From Splendidivirga corallicola (GTDB lineage Bacteria; Bacteroidota; Bacteroidia; Cytophagales; Cyclobacteriaceae), in assembly GCA_030442035.1 (NCBI GenBank), contig JAUJEA010000015.1, positions 62,001-126,000 on the forward strand: a stretch of 64,000 nucleotides of DNA, given 5' to 3'. Both the position numbers and the translations under genes were made by a program. Numbering within the stretch: the first letter of the stretch is position 1; the number at the start of each line of letters is the position of its first letter. Below the pieces are notes generated by a model. That model ran no database searches, was not told the origin of the DNA, and saw only the letters and a list, made by a program, of their open reading frames with translations. Of this stretch, positions 51,276-59,786 are shown one piece after another.

Positions 51276-51590
51276 TCCAAAATTAATAAAATCTGAATAA
51301 TAATATAACCTGTAAAATCAGCTCAAAAAATCTCAATCAATTGCTTTAGTATGGGATCTAAAAATTTGTTTGACTTTAAAACTTAAGGACGGTAAAAATC
51401 ATACTGTGTTGTTATTTTGCCATGAAACTATCTAGAAAAAAGACAATTTGTCCTGAAGCGGACAAGAATAATTCTGGGATAAGTTCAAAAAGTGAAAATA
51501 GAATCCCTCTGAGTATTTAAAATTGTAGGAATTCAAATTCAATAAAAAAAGCCTCAATTGAGGCTTTTTTTATTGACAATCTTTTTGCTC
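51276..51590. other. 315-base spacer between the sigma factor and ahcY
   Basis: Apart from the ahcY terminator (51544-51570) there is a TTGTCC/GGACAA inverted repeat at 51448-51465 and a 32-codon plus-strand ORF (51422-51520) with no recognised similarity. No convincing upstream promoter for the sigma factor was found; the TAATTTTG at 51278-51285 is too close to its ATG for a normal leader. Confidence 0.5.
51544..51570 (-). terminator. Rho-independent terminator after ahcY
   Basis: The stem AAAAAAGCCTC/GAGGCTTTTTT with an AATT loop has T-runs on both strands and begins 20 bases past the ahcY stop. It is a strong, potentially bidirectional terminator. Confidence 0.88.
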
Positions 51591-52895
51591 TTAGTATCTA
51601 TAATAATCAGGTTTGAATGGCCCTGCTACTTTAACACCGATGTAATCAGCTTGTTCCTGGCTCAATTCATCCAGTTCCACACCGATCTTGGCAAGATGGA
51701 GGCGTGCCACTTTTTCATCCAAATGTTTTGGTAAAGTATAAACTTTATTCTCATACTTATCTGAATGATTCCAGAGTTCTAATTGCGCCAAAGTTTGATT
51801 GGTAAAGGAATTTGACATTACAAATGAAGGATGTCCTGTAGCGCAACCAAGGTTTACCAAACGCCCTTCGGCAAGAAGAATAATGTCATTGCCATTTGCC
51901 AAAGCATATTTATCAACCTGAGGTTTTATTTCATCTTTTTGCCCATTATCATTAAGCCATTTCACATCGATCTCATTGTCAAAATGGCCAATGTTACAAA
52001 CGATGGTCTTATCTTTCATTGACTCAAAATGTCGTCCGGTTACAATATCCTTATTCCCAGTAGCGGTAACAACAATATCAACCTCCTTAACAGCATCGTC
52101 CATTTTCTTTACCTCAAATCCATCCATGGCGGCCTGAAGAGCACATATTGGATCAATTTCAGTTACAATTACTCTTGCTCCGGCACCTCGCAGTGAGGCT
52201 GCTGAACCCTTACCAACGTCTCCATAACCAGCGACAACTGCTACCTTGCCGGCCATCATGACATCAGTGGCTCTTCGAATCGCATCCACCAATGATTCTT
52301 TGCAACCATATTTGTTATCAAATTTGGATTTGGTAACAGAGTCATTCACGTTGATCGCAGGAAGTGGCAATGTGCCGTTTTGCTGTCTTTCAACCAATCG
52401 ATGAACACCGGTAGTAGTTTCTTCCGAAAGTCCTTTGATAGCCTGAACAAGTTCAGGGTACTTATCTAATACCATATTGGTTAGATCACCCCCGTCATCC
52501 AATATCATGTTTAAAGGTTGACCTCCTTCAAAGGCAAATAATGTTTGCTCAATGCACCAGTCAAACTCTTCTTCATTCATACCTTTCCATGCGAATACAG
52601 GAACTCCTGTTTCTGCAATGGCCGCAGCTGCATGATCCTGGGTTGAGAATATGTTACAAGATGACCAGCTTACCTCAGCACCAAGTTCCGTCAAAGTTTC
52701 AATTAGTACTGCTGTTTGAATAGTCATATGCAAACAACCTGCAATTCTGGCACCCTTCAAAGGTTTTGAGGCACCATATTCCTCTCTAAGCGCCATCAAG
52801 CCAGGCATCTCCGCCTCGGCAAGTTCTATTTCTTTTCTTCCCCAACCAGCCTGAGCTATATCTTTTACTTTGTATTTTAGGTTAGCGTCAATCAT
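51591..52895 (-). CDS. ahcY: adenosylhomocysteinase
   Basis: This 434-residue NAD-dependent enzyme splits S-adenosylhomocysteine to adenosine and homocysteine. It has [86 protein letters not shown] (catalytic Lys/Asp, then the NAD-binding GxGxxG), [11 protein letters not shown] and the C-terminal Lys-Tyr-containing end (here [12 protein letters not shown]). It has a clear promoter 38 bases upstream and a terminator, so it is a single-gene unit. Confidence 0.98.
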   Translation of the reverse strand: MIDANLKYKVKDIAQAGWGRKEIELAEAEMPGLMALREEYGASKPLKGARIAGCLHMTIQTAVLIETLTELGAEVSWSSCNIFSTQDHAAAAIAETGVPVFAWKGMNEEEFDWCIEQTLFAFEGGQPLNMILDDGGDLTNMVLDKYPELVQAIKGLSEETTTGVHRLVERQQNGTLPLPAINVNDSVTKSKFDNKYGCKESLVDAIRRATDVMMAGKVAVVAGYGDVGKGSAASLRGAGARVIVTEIDPICALQAAMDGFEVKKMDDAVKEVDIVVTATGNKDIVTGRHFESMKDKTIVCNIGHFDNEIDVKWLNDNGQKDEIKPQVDKYALANGNDIILLAEGRLVNLGCATGHPSFVMSNSFTNQTLAQLELWNHSDKYENKVYTLPKHLDEKVARLHLAKIGVELDELSQEQADYIGVKVAGPFKPDYYRY

Positions 52896-52932
52896 CTCTG
52901 TTTTAGATTAATTTAATAAATAAATTGAGTTG

Positions 52933-52964
52933 CAAATTTAGAATAATTGGAGATAAACATCAAA
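52933..52964 (-). promoter_or_regulatory. promoter of ahcY
   Basis: On the minus strand TTTG (52961-52964), 20 bases, then TAAATTTG (52933-52940), a full match. The predicted leader is about 30 bases. Confidence 0.7.
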
Positions 52965-52988
52965 AGCCAATATTTCCTGAGAGGTAAG

Positions 52989-53744
52989 TTAATTAATAAA
53001 TTTAATCTCTTTAATATCGAAACTCTTGACAGTTCCTTGTGTTTCTATCATCAATCTACCGCCAGAATCTACTCCTAGAATAATCCCTTTGAAATAGTTA
53101 CCGTTCGAAAATACGTGTTCCTCTTGATACCAATAAAGGTTGTTTAGATATTGTGCTCTTAGATGATCAAATTTTTGAGCTCTTAGTTCCAAATACCTTT
53201 TCTCAATGTGAACAACCAGGTTGTTAAAAAGTTCGCTTAAATTAAGTTCACTTCCTGTAATGTTCCCAAGAGAAGATGCACCTTCCGGTAAGCCATTTGT
53301 TTGATTTATGTTTAACCCGATGCCAATAATGCTATATTCCAAAGCATTATTTTTGATAGAATTCTCCGTCAGAATGCCTCCGATTTTTCTGTCCAAAAAG
53401 TAAATATCATTTGGCCATTTTATTTTTAGTCCTGATCCGATCCACTGCGAAAGGGTGTCACATATCGCTAAGGATATAAAAATATTTAAGAAATATTGTT
53501 GCTGTAACGGCAAAAATTTAGGGTATAAAATGAGTGAAAACATTAAATTCTTGGAAGGCTCCGAATACCATGAATTACCCCTTTGTCCTCTTCCAGCTGT
53601 CTGATGATCTGTAATAACGGTTGTTCCTTCTTCGGGGGTTTTCTGATGTAATAAATCTAACGCAATGTCATTTGTGGAATGACAAATTGGCACATAAATT
53701 AGCTTCCTGCCAATAAATAATGTGTCAGTAGAGATTTTATGCAA
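52989..53744 (-). CDS. birA: biotin-[acetyl-CoA-carboxylase] ligase (TTG start)
   Basis: This 251-residue enzyme attaches biotin to carrier proteins. It has HSTNDIALDL, the biotinyl-AMP loop GRGQRG (51-56), KWPNDIYFLDRKIGGILTE (109-127) and GIGLNINQ. The N-terminal DNA-binding domain of E. coli BirA is absent, so it is a ligase and not a repressor. An in-frame TAG lies directly upstream, and the first Met-like codon is the TTG at 53744. It is divergent from rsfS, sharing a 59-base spacer. Confidence 0.93.
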   Translation of the reverse strand: MHKISTDTLFIGRKLIYVPICHSTNDIALDLLHQKTPEEGTTVITDHQTAGRGQRGNSWYSEPSKNLMFSLILYPKFLPLQQQYFLNIFISLAICDTLSQWIGSGLKIKWPNDIYFLDRKIGGILTENSIKNNALEYSIIGIGLNINQTNGLPEGASSLGNITGSELNLSELFNNLVVHIEKRYLELRAQKFDHLRAQYLNNLYWYQEEHVFSNGNYFKGIILGVDSGGRLMIETQGTVKSFDIKEIKFIN

Positions 53745-53755
53745 CTATTTTTTAG

Positions 53756-53763
53756 TAGATTTG
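53756..53763 (+). promoter_or_regulatory. candidate -7 element of rsfS
   Basis: TAGATTTG is a perfect TAnnTTTG, 40 bases before the rsfS ATG. The -33 region is only TTTT at a 17-base distance. The element would also lie within the birA upstream region. Confidence 0.4.
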
Positions 53764-53803
53764 TGGGCAATATACATAAGCATTTAGAGAAAGAAAAGAT
53801 TTT

Positions 53804-54160
53804 ATGACTTCAGCTGAATTATGTGATTTAGTGGTCGATGGGATGACGGAAAAAAAAGCAGAAGATGTAGTCGTATTGGACCTACAAGGCGTTAATAACG
53901 CGATTGCTAGCTACTTCGTAATCTGTAGTGGAAATTCAGATACACACGTTGAGGCCATTTCTGACTCTATTGAAGAAGTAGTTTACAAACGTTCAAATCA
54001 GTCTCCATGGCACAGGGAGGGTGTTCAAAATAAGGAATGGATTTTGATAGACTATGTAGACGTGGTTGTTCACATCTTTAAGAAAGAAAAAAGATCATTC
54101 TATGCTTTAGAAGATTTATGGGGCGACGCTGTCATAAGTCATATAGAGACAAGCGCATAA
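53804..54160 (+). CDS. rsfS: ribosomal silencing factor RsfS
   Basis: This 118-residue Iojap-family protein reads LCDLVVDGMTEKKAEDVVVLDLQGVNNAIASYFVICSGNSDTHVEAISDSIEEVV, then SPWHREGVQNKEWILIDYVDVVVHIFKKEKRSFYALEDLWGDA. Those are the L14-binding surface and conserved core. RsfS blocks subunit joining when nutrients are scarce. ftsH follows 62 bases later, a common Bacteroidota neighbour. Confidence 0.96.
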   Translation: MTSAELCDLVVDGMTEKKAEDVVVLDLQGVNNAIASYFVICSGNSDTHVEAISDSIEEVVYKRSNQSPWHREGVQNKEWILIDYVDVVVHIFKKEKRSFYALEDLWGDAVISHIETSA

Positions 54161-54222
54161 GAAAGTTGAACAATTAACAATAGATAGCGTTATTTTAAAA
54201 AGAATTTAATGACACAATTATA

Positions 54223-56304
54223 ATGGCTGATCATCCTAAAAAGAAGAAAAATTTAATTCCCAAAACCCCACAAAAACAGAACTACCAGGTCTGGATTATT
54301 GTGACGTTGATTGTTTTGATTTTCGGGGTGACATATTTCAATAAGAGTACTTCAAGTATCGAAATTACCTATCGGGAATTTGAGAAGATGTACTTGGAAA
54401 AGGATATCAAGGAAATTTTATTAATAAAGAACCAAGATATAGTTGAAGTAACTCTTAAAGAAGAGGCTTTACAAAATGCCAAGTATAAAGGAAGACTGGA
54501 AGATAAAAATCCGTTTTCCCTCACACAGGGACCTCATTTCAGGTTCAACATCACAACTAAAGATATTTTTGATAAGAAATTCCAAGCGCTGGAGGAGAAA
54601 GTACCTCTTGAAGATCGGATAGGTTACAAATCCGATAACCGTGAAGACATATGGAGCTTTTTCTGGAGCTGGGGCTTCTTGATTATTATACTGTTTGGAT
54701 TCTGGTTTTTAATGAGGAGAATGACCGGCACAGGGGGTCCGGGAGGACAGATATTCAACATTGGAAAATCCAGAGCTGCGCTATTCGATGCGGAGAACAA
54801 AGTAAAAATTACTTTTGGCAATGTCGCCGGTTTGGATGAAGCCAAAGAGGAAGTAAAGGAGATCGTAGAGTTTCTTAAAACACCATCCAAATTCACTAAG
54901 CTCGGTGGAAAAATTCCTAAAGGCGCCTTGCTTGTAGGCCCTCCGGGAACTGGAAAAACTTTATTAGCAAAAGCAGTTGCTGGTGAAGCTGGCGTACCTT
55001 TCTTCACACTTTCCGGCTCAGACTTTGTTGAAATGTTTGTGGGCGTAGGTGCTGCAAGGGTAAGGGATCTGTTCAAACAGGCAAAAGAAAAAGCACCCTG
55101 TATTGTGTTTATAGATGAAATAGATGCCATAGGTCGATCACGTGGAAGAGGACAGATGCCAGGTTCGAACGATGAAAGAGAAAATACATTGAACTCGCTT
55201 CTTGTTGAAATGGACGGGTTCTCTACCGATTCGGGAGTGATTATTTTAGCTGCAACAAACCGCCCTGATGTACTGGACTCTGCACTTTTGAGACCTGGAC
55301 GTTTTGACAGACAAATAAGTATTGATAAACCTGATATCGTTGGAAGGGCCGCGATTTTTAAGGTACACCTTAAACCCATTAAACTCGCCAAGAATGTCGA
55401 TCCTAAGAAATTGGCCGCCCAAACACCAGGGTTCGCCGGAGCAGAAATTGCCAATGTATGTAACGAAGCTGCTTTGATTGCTGCAAGGAAGAATAAAAAA
55501 GAGGTTGATATGGCAGATTTCCAAGATGCCATTGATAGGGTAATTGGTGGTTTGGAGAAGAAGAACAAAATTATTTCACCGGAAGAGAAAAAGATTGTTG
55601 CATACCATGAGGCTGGTCATGCAGTGGCTGGCTGGTTCCTTGAACATGCCGATCCATTGGTGAAAGTAAGTATTGTTCCAAGAGGGGTAGCAGCATTGGG
55701 ATATGCACAATACCTGCCCAAAGAGCAGTTCCTCTATCAGACCGAACAATTGATGGATGAAATGTGTATGACACTTGGTGGTAGAGCCGCGGAAGAAATC
55801 ATTTTTGGTAAGATATCCACAGGAGCACTTAGTGATTTGGAACGAGTGACCAAGATGGCCTATAGTATTGTGACGATTTATGGTATGAATGATAAAATAG
55901 GAAATGTTTCATTCTACGATTCCAAACAAAGTGAGTATAATTTCAATAAGCCATATTCGGAATCTACCGCAGAAACTATCGACGAAGAAGTAAGGGAGCT
56001 GATTAATTCTGCCTATGATCGGACAAAAGATCTTTTGAAAAGTAAACTTGAGCAGTTGGAAATCGTAGCCAAAGAGCTTCTGGAAAAAGAGATTATTTTC
56101 CAATCTGATCTTGAACGATTGATTGGTAAACGACCATTTGAAAAAGAGACCACCTACGAGGCCTTTACAAAAAAAGAGTTATCCAATGGTATGGATACGG
56201 AATCTAAGAAGGATAGTGAAAAAGCATCCGAGGAGCCAAAGAAAGATGTTCCTGATGAAGAGGGAGAAAAGAGCGCGATAGACTCAAAGGACTCTGCCGA
56301 ATAA
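54223..56304 (+). CDS. ftsH: ATP-dependent zinc metalloprotease FtsH
   Basis: This 693-residue inner-membrane AAA+ protease has two membrane segments (about 22-40 and 148-164) with a periplasmic domain between. The Walker A motif GPPGTGKT is at 239-246, Walker B CIVFIDEIDAIG near 293-304, and the second-region arginine motif RPGRFDRQI. The zinc motif HEAGH is at 462-466. The C-terminal 50 residues form an acidic, Lys/Glu-rich tail. FtsH degrades misfolded membrane proteins and, in E. coli, LpxC. A terminator follows. Confidence 0.98.
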   Translation: MADHPKKKKNLIPKTPQKQNYQVWIIVTLIVLIFGVTYFNKSTSSIEITYREFEKMYLEKDIKEILLIKNQDIVEVTLKEEALQNAKYKGRLEDKNPFSLTQGPHFRFNITTKDIFDKKFQALEEKVPLEDRIGYKSDNREDIWSFFWSWGFLIIILFGFWFLMRRMTGTGGPGGQIFNIGKSRAALFDAENKVKITFGNVAGLDEAKEEVKEIVEFLKTPSKFTKLGGKIPKGALLVGPPGTGKTLLAKAVAGEAGVPFFTLSGSDFVEMFVGVGAARVRDLFKQAKEKAPCIVFIDEIDAIGRSRGRGQMPGSNDERENTLNSLLVEMDGFSTDSGVIILAATNRPDVLDSALLRPGRFDRQISIDKPDIVGRAAIFKVHLKPIKLAKNVDPKKLAAQTPGFAGAEIANVCNEAALIAARKNKKEVDMADFQDAIDRVIGGLEKKNKIISPEEKKIVAYHEAGHAVAGWFLEHADPLVKVSIVPRGVAALGYAQYLPKEQFLYQTEQLMDEMCMTLGGRAAEEIIFGKISTGALSDLERVTKMAYSIVTIYGMNDKIGNVSFYDSKQSEYNFNKPYSESTAETIDEEVRELINSAYDRTKDLLKSKLEQLEIVAKELLEKEIIFQSDLERLIGKRPFEKETTYEAFTKKELSNGMDTESKKDSEKASEEPKKDVPDEEGEKSAIDSKDSAE

Positions 56305-56326
56305 ATTTCGCTTTAAGATTAAATTA

Positions 56327-56356
56327 AAAGATCAGGCCAAAGACCTGATCTTTTTT
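56327..56356 (+). terminator. Rho-independent terminator after ftsH
   Basis: AAAGATCAGG and CCTGATCTTT form a 10-bp stem with a 7-base loop and a run of six T on the plus strand, 22 bases past the ftsH stop. Confidence 0.88.
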
Positions 56357-56426
56357 GTTTGCAGATTCTTGGCATAGCAGTAGTCAATAGGATTTTGATT
56401 CCTAAATTTCAATTCAAATATTCTCA

Positions 56427-56434
56427 TATCTTTG
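56427..56434 (+). promoter_or_regulatory. candidate -7 element of the LpxH-type gene
   Basis: TATCTTTG is a perfect TAnnTTTG, 59 bases before the ATG. No proper -33 TTTG at 19-21 bases is present. Confidence 0.4.
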
Positions 56435-56493
56435 TAATCTTCACAATACTGGAATTTGTATTAAATTGTATTTTTTAATCATTATCATCGTTC

Positions 56494-57270
56494 ATGATCA
56501 AATCGATTGATAAACTGGAAGAAGGGAAAAAGATTTTCTTTGCATCGGATTTTCATTTGGGGACACCAAGCAGAGAAAAAAGTTTTGAAAGAGAGCTGAA
56601 AATAATCGCATGGCTGGATCGCATTAAACATGAAGCACATAGTATCCATTTGCTGGGAGATGTGTTTGATTTTTGGTTTGAGTACAAAAAAGCCATTCCA
56701 AAAGGCTTTATCAGATTTCAGGGTAAATTGGCCGAAATTCGCGATAGTGGTATTGAAGTAACACTGTTTACAGGAAATCATGATATGTGGATGTTCGATT
56801 ATTTCCCAAAAGAGCTGGATATTCCTGTTTACAGGAATCCCCAGGAATTTTCAGTTGATGGGACAAGATTCATGATCGGACATGGAGATGGTTTGGGGCC
56901 AGGAGACTTTAGTTATAAAATATTAAAGAAGATTTTTGACAATAAATTGTGTCAATGGGCATTTGAAAGATTACATCCAAATTTAGGGATTAGCATTGCA
57001 CACTTTTGGTCAAGGAGAAGCAGAATCGGCAATGAAAAAAAAGAGGACAAACATTTGGGAGAAGATGAATGGCTCTTAACACACTGCCGGGAGGTAGAAA
57101 AAGTGACACATCACGATTATTATATCTTTGGCCACAGACATCTGCCATTGGACCTGAAAGTCAATGAAAATAGCCGCTACATTAACCTTGGAGAATGGGT
57201 AAATTATTGCACATACGGTGAGTACGATGGTACGGAATTTAAACTGCTTACCTTTGAAGGAGCTAAATGA
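56494..57270 (+). CDS. UDP-2,3-diacylglucosamine diphosphatase (LpxH-like)
   Basis: This 258-residue calcineurin-like phosphoesterase shows all metal-ligand motifs: SDFHLG (Asp19, His21), LGDVFDFWFEY (Asp56), TGNHDMWM (Asn95, His96), IGHGDGLGPGD (His130) and IFGHRHLPLDL near the end. The FDFWFEY loop and the GDGLGPGD stretch are typical of LpxH, which makes lipid X in the lipid A pathway. The start is the ATG at 56494. It overlaps the following gene by up to 53 bases. Confidence 0.9.
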   Translation: MIKSIDKLEEGKKIFFASDFHLGTPSREKSFERELKIIAWLDRIKHEAHSIHLLGDVFDFWFEYKKAIPKGFIRFQGKLAEIRDSGIEVTLFTGNHDMWMFDYFPKELDIPVYRNPQEFSVDGTRFMIGHGDGLGPGDFSYKILKKIFDNKLCQWAFERLHPNLGISIAHFWSRRSRIGNEKKEDKHLGEDEWLLTHCREVEKVTHHDYYIFGHRHLPLDLKVNENSRYINLGEWVNYCTYGEYDGTEFKLLTFEGAK

Positions 57271-58078
57271 TAGAAGGTATACCGGTATTATAACTCTCGC
57301 GATGATCTTCATAGCCATCGAAGTATCATCGCAAAACTTGTCCCTTGTCGAATCCATTAGTATTAATTCACCCAGTGCTGTTTCTATGGATAGAAATGGA
57401 ACGATTTATATTGCAGATAATAGAGGAGATATAACCAAATATGATGCATCAGGGAAAGAGCAATTAAAATTTTCTCCTGATCAGCCAGGCGCTGTAAATA
57501 ATATTGAAGCTTGGTCCGGCCTTAAAATATTTGTGTTTTATGAAACAAGACAGGAGTACATTTGGCTTGACCGTTTTTTGAATACCTCAAGGAGTTTTTT
57601 GTTAGATGATCCCGACATTGGCCGCGCCAGCATAGCCACTGCATCCAGCGATCAAAATATCTGGATACTGGATGATATAAACCTGGATCTCCTGAAATAT
57701 GATCCAAATTTCAACAGGATACTTTTAAAAACTTCTCTAATGAATGTGCTACCTCAAAAAGATCAATATGAGATAACACATTTAAAGGAGTATCAGAATT
57801 CGCTTTACATCGGTTTAAAAGATATAGGAATTTTAGTTTTTGATAACCTGGGTAATTATGTAAAGCGCTTACCCATCCTAAACATTGATCACTTTGAATT
57901 CTTAAATGAGGAACTTTATTATCAAGAAGGAAGGCAAATTAAATTCTATCATCTTTACAATTCCAAAGAAAGATCTTTCAATCTTCCTCAATCAAACAAT
58001 AACAGATTTGTCCTTATTAGGCAAAATAGATTTTTCCTTTTGGGAAATAGGGAGATGAGTATTTATGAAATGAAATGA
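57254..58078 (+). CDS. exported protein with beta-propeller-like repeats, unknown function
   Basis: I do not recognise this protein. From a TTG at 57254 it reads (M)KELNDRRYTGIITLAMIFIAIEVSSQ, a plausible signal peptide that overlaps lpxH by 17 bases. An ATG at 57218 and one at 57302 are alternatives. The mature part has repeating strand patterns such as GTIYIADNRGDITKYDASG, NIWILDDINLDLLKYDPNF and NSLYIGLKDIGILVFDNLGNYVKRL. These resemble blades of NHL/YWTD-type propellers. It would be periplasmic. The overlap with lpxH suggests translation coupling. Confidence 0.65.
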   Translation: MKELNDRRYTGIITLAMIFIAIEVSSQNLSLVESISINSPSAVSMDRNGTIYIADNRGDITKYDASGKEQLKFSPDQPGAVNNIEAWSGLKIFVFYETRQEYIWLDRFLNTSRSFLLDDPDIGRASIATASSDQNIWILDDINLDLLKYDPNFNRILLKTSLMNVLPQKDQYEITHLKEYQNSLYIGLKDIGILVFDNLGNYVKRLPILNIDHFEFLNEELYYQEGRQIKFYHLYNSKERSFNLPQSNNNRFVLIRQNRFFLLGNREMSIYEMK

Positions 58079-58104
58079 ACCAACCTTTTGCGATAGGTTG
58101 GTTC
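58077..58104. terminator. hairpin between convergent genes
   Basis: GAACCAACC and GGTTGGTTC form a 9-bp stem with a 10-base loop between the convergent propeller-like and TolC genes. The flanks are only moderately T-rich on either strand, so it may act in both directions. Confidence 0.55.
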
Positions 58105-58117
58105 AAAAACTGTTTGT

Positions 58118-59482
58118 TTATAGACCTTGATAAACTTCCAATATTTTCTTTCTTAAAGCAATCCTGTACTTAGAATTTGCCAATTCCAATTCTGCCCTAT
58201 TTTTATTATCCAGGCTTTCCAAATAGCTGAATAAGTCCGCATCACCAGAGGTATATCTTGTCTCCATGAATTTAAAGGTCTGTTCCAAAGCAATTAAATT
58301 CTCCAAAGCAGCATCGTATGTACTTTTAGCTGCAAGTAGATCCAGATACGCCTGTTGAACCGAATTGGTCAGATCCATCGTAGCTTGTTTCAGATCCAAT
58401 TCCGAATTGATCATATTGATCTTTGCGACCTGAATAGCTCGATTGGTCTCCCCTCTTGTAAAAATTGGGATATTCAAAGTAAAATCGAAATATTCAAACT
58501 GGTTAAAATCGATCTGATCAAAAAAACTAGCATCCGCGTCAAAATCACCGGTTTCAGGATTTCTGGCTCCATTTGAGGAATAGTTTGATCCAAGAACCCC
58601 GGTAAAAGTAATACTTGGATATCGTGCTGCTCTGGCAACATTTAAGGCATTTTTCGAAGCTGCTAGTGAATAGGTTGCGCTTTTCAGGTTCGGAGAAAAA
58701 GTAGTAGCAGACCTGATCACATTGTCATAAGATTGTATTTCACTGTTGATAACTTCCTCGGAAATCGTTAAATCAGCTATTTCAATATCCTGGATAGTAT
58801 TTAATTGTAAAGCCTGTATCAATAAAAGCTTATCCATTTTATACTGGTTCTCCAGATTCACCAAGTTAAGCTTTTCATTAGCTACCTGAGATTTCAGGTT
58901 ATATACTTCTTCTAACCTACCAACTCCTGCTTGTTCTCTTTTCTCTTCTCGCTCAAGCTGTTTCGATAATAGATCTACTCTATTTCTTGCTATTTTTATA
59001 TTCTCACGATCAACAGCAACATTCATATAATATAAAATTACATTTGACTCCACAACCAATTTGGAACTTTCAATGTCATGTTTGGAAGCTTCAAACTCAT
59101 TGTTTCTTTGTTTTCTGTTTTGATGATTACGGAAACCATTAAATATATTCAGGTTGCTTGATAATCGTGGTCCGGAACTATTGGTTGTTTCACTTACCTG
59201 TCTGGCAGCGTTGGTATCAAAAAAAGTTCCTGTAAAGAAGTCATAATTAATTCTGGTTTGTAAAGTGGGCAAGAAATTTAGAAGCGCTTGTTTTTTATTG
59301 GCAGCTGCAATGAGTGAGCTGTTTTGGGCTCTTTGTAACGCTATGTTGTTGCCCATAGCAATATCTATACATTCATCTAAAGTAAGCTTTTTAACATCCT
59401 GAGCTTGCAGGGACAGGCTAAGAACAATCGCTATAATGCTAAAAAATGCTTTTTGTTTATGGTAGCGTTTCTCAGGTCTCAT
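58118..59482 (-). CDS. TolC family outer membrane efflux protein
   Basis: This 454-residue protein starts MRPEKRYHKQKAFFSIIAIVLSLSLQAQ (signal peptide, cut after about residue 28); an upstream ATG at 59533 would add 17 residues before it. The mature part has the duplicated TolC architecture: LTLDECIDIAMGNNIALQRAQNSSLIA in the first half and a matching SAT..LKSATYSLAASKNALNVARAARYPSITFTGVLGS in the second. Long coiled-coil helices link the halves. TolC forms the outer part of type I secretion and RND/MacB pumps. No pump gene is adjacent. Two palindromes lie 107-140 bases upstream. Confidence 0.9.
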   Translation of the reverse strand: MRPEKRYHKQKAFFSIIAIVLSLSLQAQDVKKLTLDECIDIAMGNNIALQRAQNSSLIAAANKKQALLNFLPTLQTRINYDFFTGTFFDTNAARQVSETTNSSGPRLSSNLNIFNGFRNHQNRKQRNNEFEASKHDIESSKLVVESNVILYYMNVAVDRENIKIARNRVDLLSKQLEREEKREQAGVGRLEEVYNLKSQVANEKLNLVNLENQYKMDKLLLIQALQLNTIQDIEIADLTISEEVINSEIQSYDNVIRSATTFSPNLKSATYSLAASKNALNVARAARYPSITFTGVLGSNYSSNGARNPETGDFDADASFFDQIDFNQFEYFDFTLNIPIFTRGETNRAIQVAKINMINSELDLKQATMDLTNSVQQAYLDLLAAKSTYDAALENLIALEQTFKFMETRYTSGDADLFSYLESLDNKNRAELELANSKYRIALRKKILEVYQGL

Positions 59483-59588
59483 AATACTCTGTTTTGGTAA
59501 TTGACTATGTCCACTTTTCAATATATATGCCATTCACATAAAATGCTGGTTACTAAATACTTACAATAAAAAATGAACAATTTGATGT

Positions 59589-59622
59589 TTCGCAAACGAA
59601 CAACGGTGTCCGCAGGCGCACA
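59589..59622. promoter_or_regulatory. two adjacent palindromes upstream of the TolC gene
   Basis: TTCGCAAACGAA (59589-59600; arms TTCG/CGAA) and TGTCCGCAGGCGCACA (59607-59622; arms of 7 bases with one mismatch) are 6 bases apart. They lie 107-140 bases upstream of the TolC start, in an otherwise AT-rich spacer. The GC-rich, paired layout suggests a regulator binding site. I cannot name the regulator. Confidence 0.5.
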
Positions 59623-59625
59623 ATA

Positions 59626-59643
59626 GATGGAATGGATGGAATA
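59626..59643. repeat. tandem 9-base repeat
   Basis: GATGGAATG and GATGGAATA lie in tandem, period 9, directly beside the paired palindromes upstream of the TolC gene. It may be chance or part of the same regulatory region. Confidence 0.4.
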
Positions 59644-59735
59644 GGGGGATTCTAAATTAATTCTTTATCAACGCTTCAAGGCAGTCCATTTTCAAGAGTG
59701 TAGCGCCAATAACTAAATGTGACACAGCGTGCAAT

Positions 59736-59766
59736 AAAAAAACCCACAGAGATTGTGGGTTTTTTT
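59736..59766 (-). terminator. Rho-independent terminator after susD
   Basis: AAAAAAACCCACA and TGTGGGTTTTTTT form a 13-bp stem (6 bp of it GC-rich) with a 5-base loop and T-runs on both strands. It begins 21 bases past the susD stop. Confidence 0.88.
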
Positions 59767-59786
59767 ATTAATTGGTTTATACTTCT

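Noticed and set aside
51422..51520. 32-codon plus-strand ORF between the sigma factor and ahcY
   Set aside because: It has an ATG and a stop but no recognised motif, no good promoter and no codon bias that I can judge. A hairpin lies inside it. It needs conservation to count as a gene.
54624..55568. 314-codon minus-strand ORF across ftsH
   Set aside because: It lies entirely opposite a complete FtsH with all motifs and shows no family pattern of its own.
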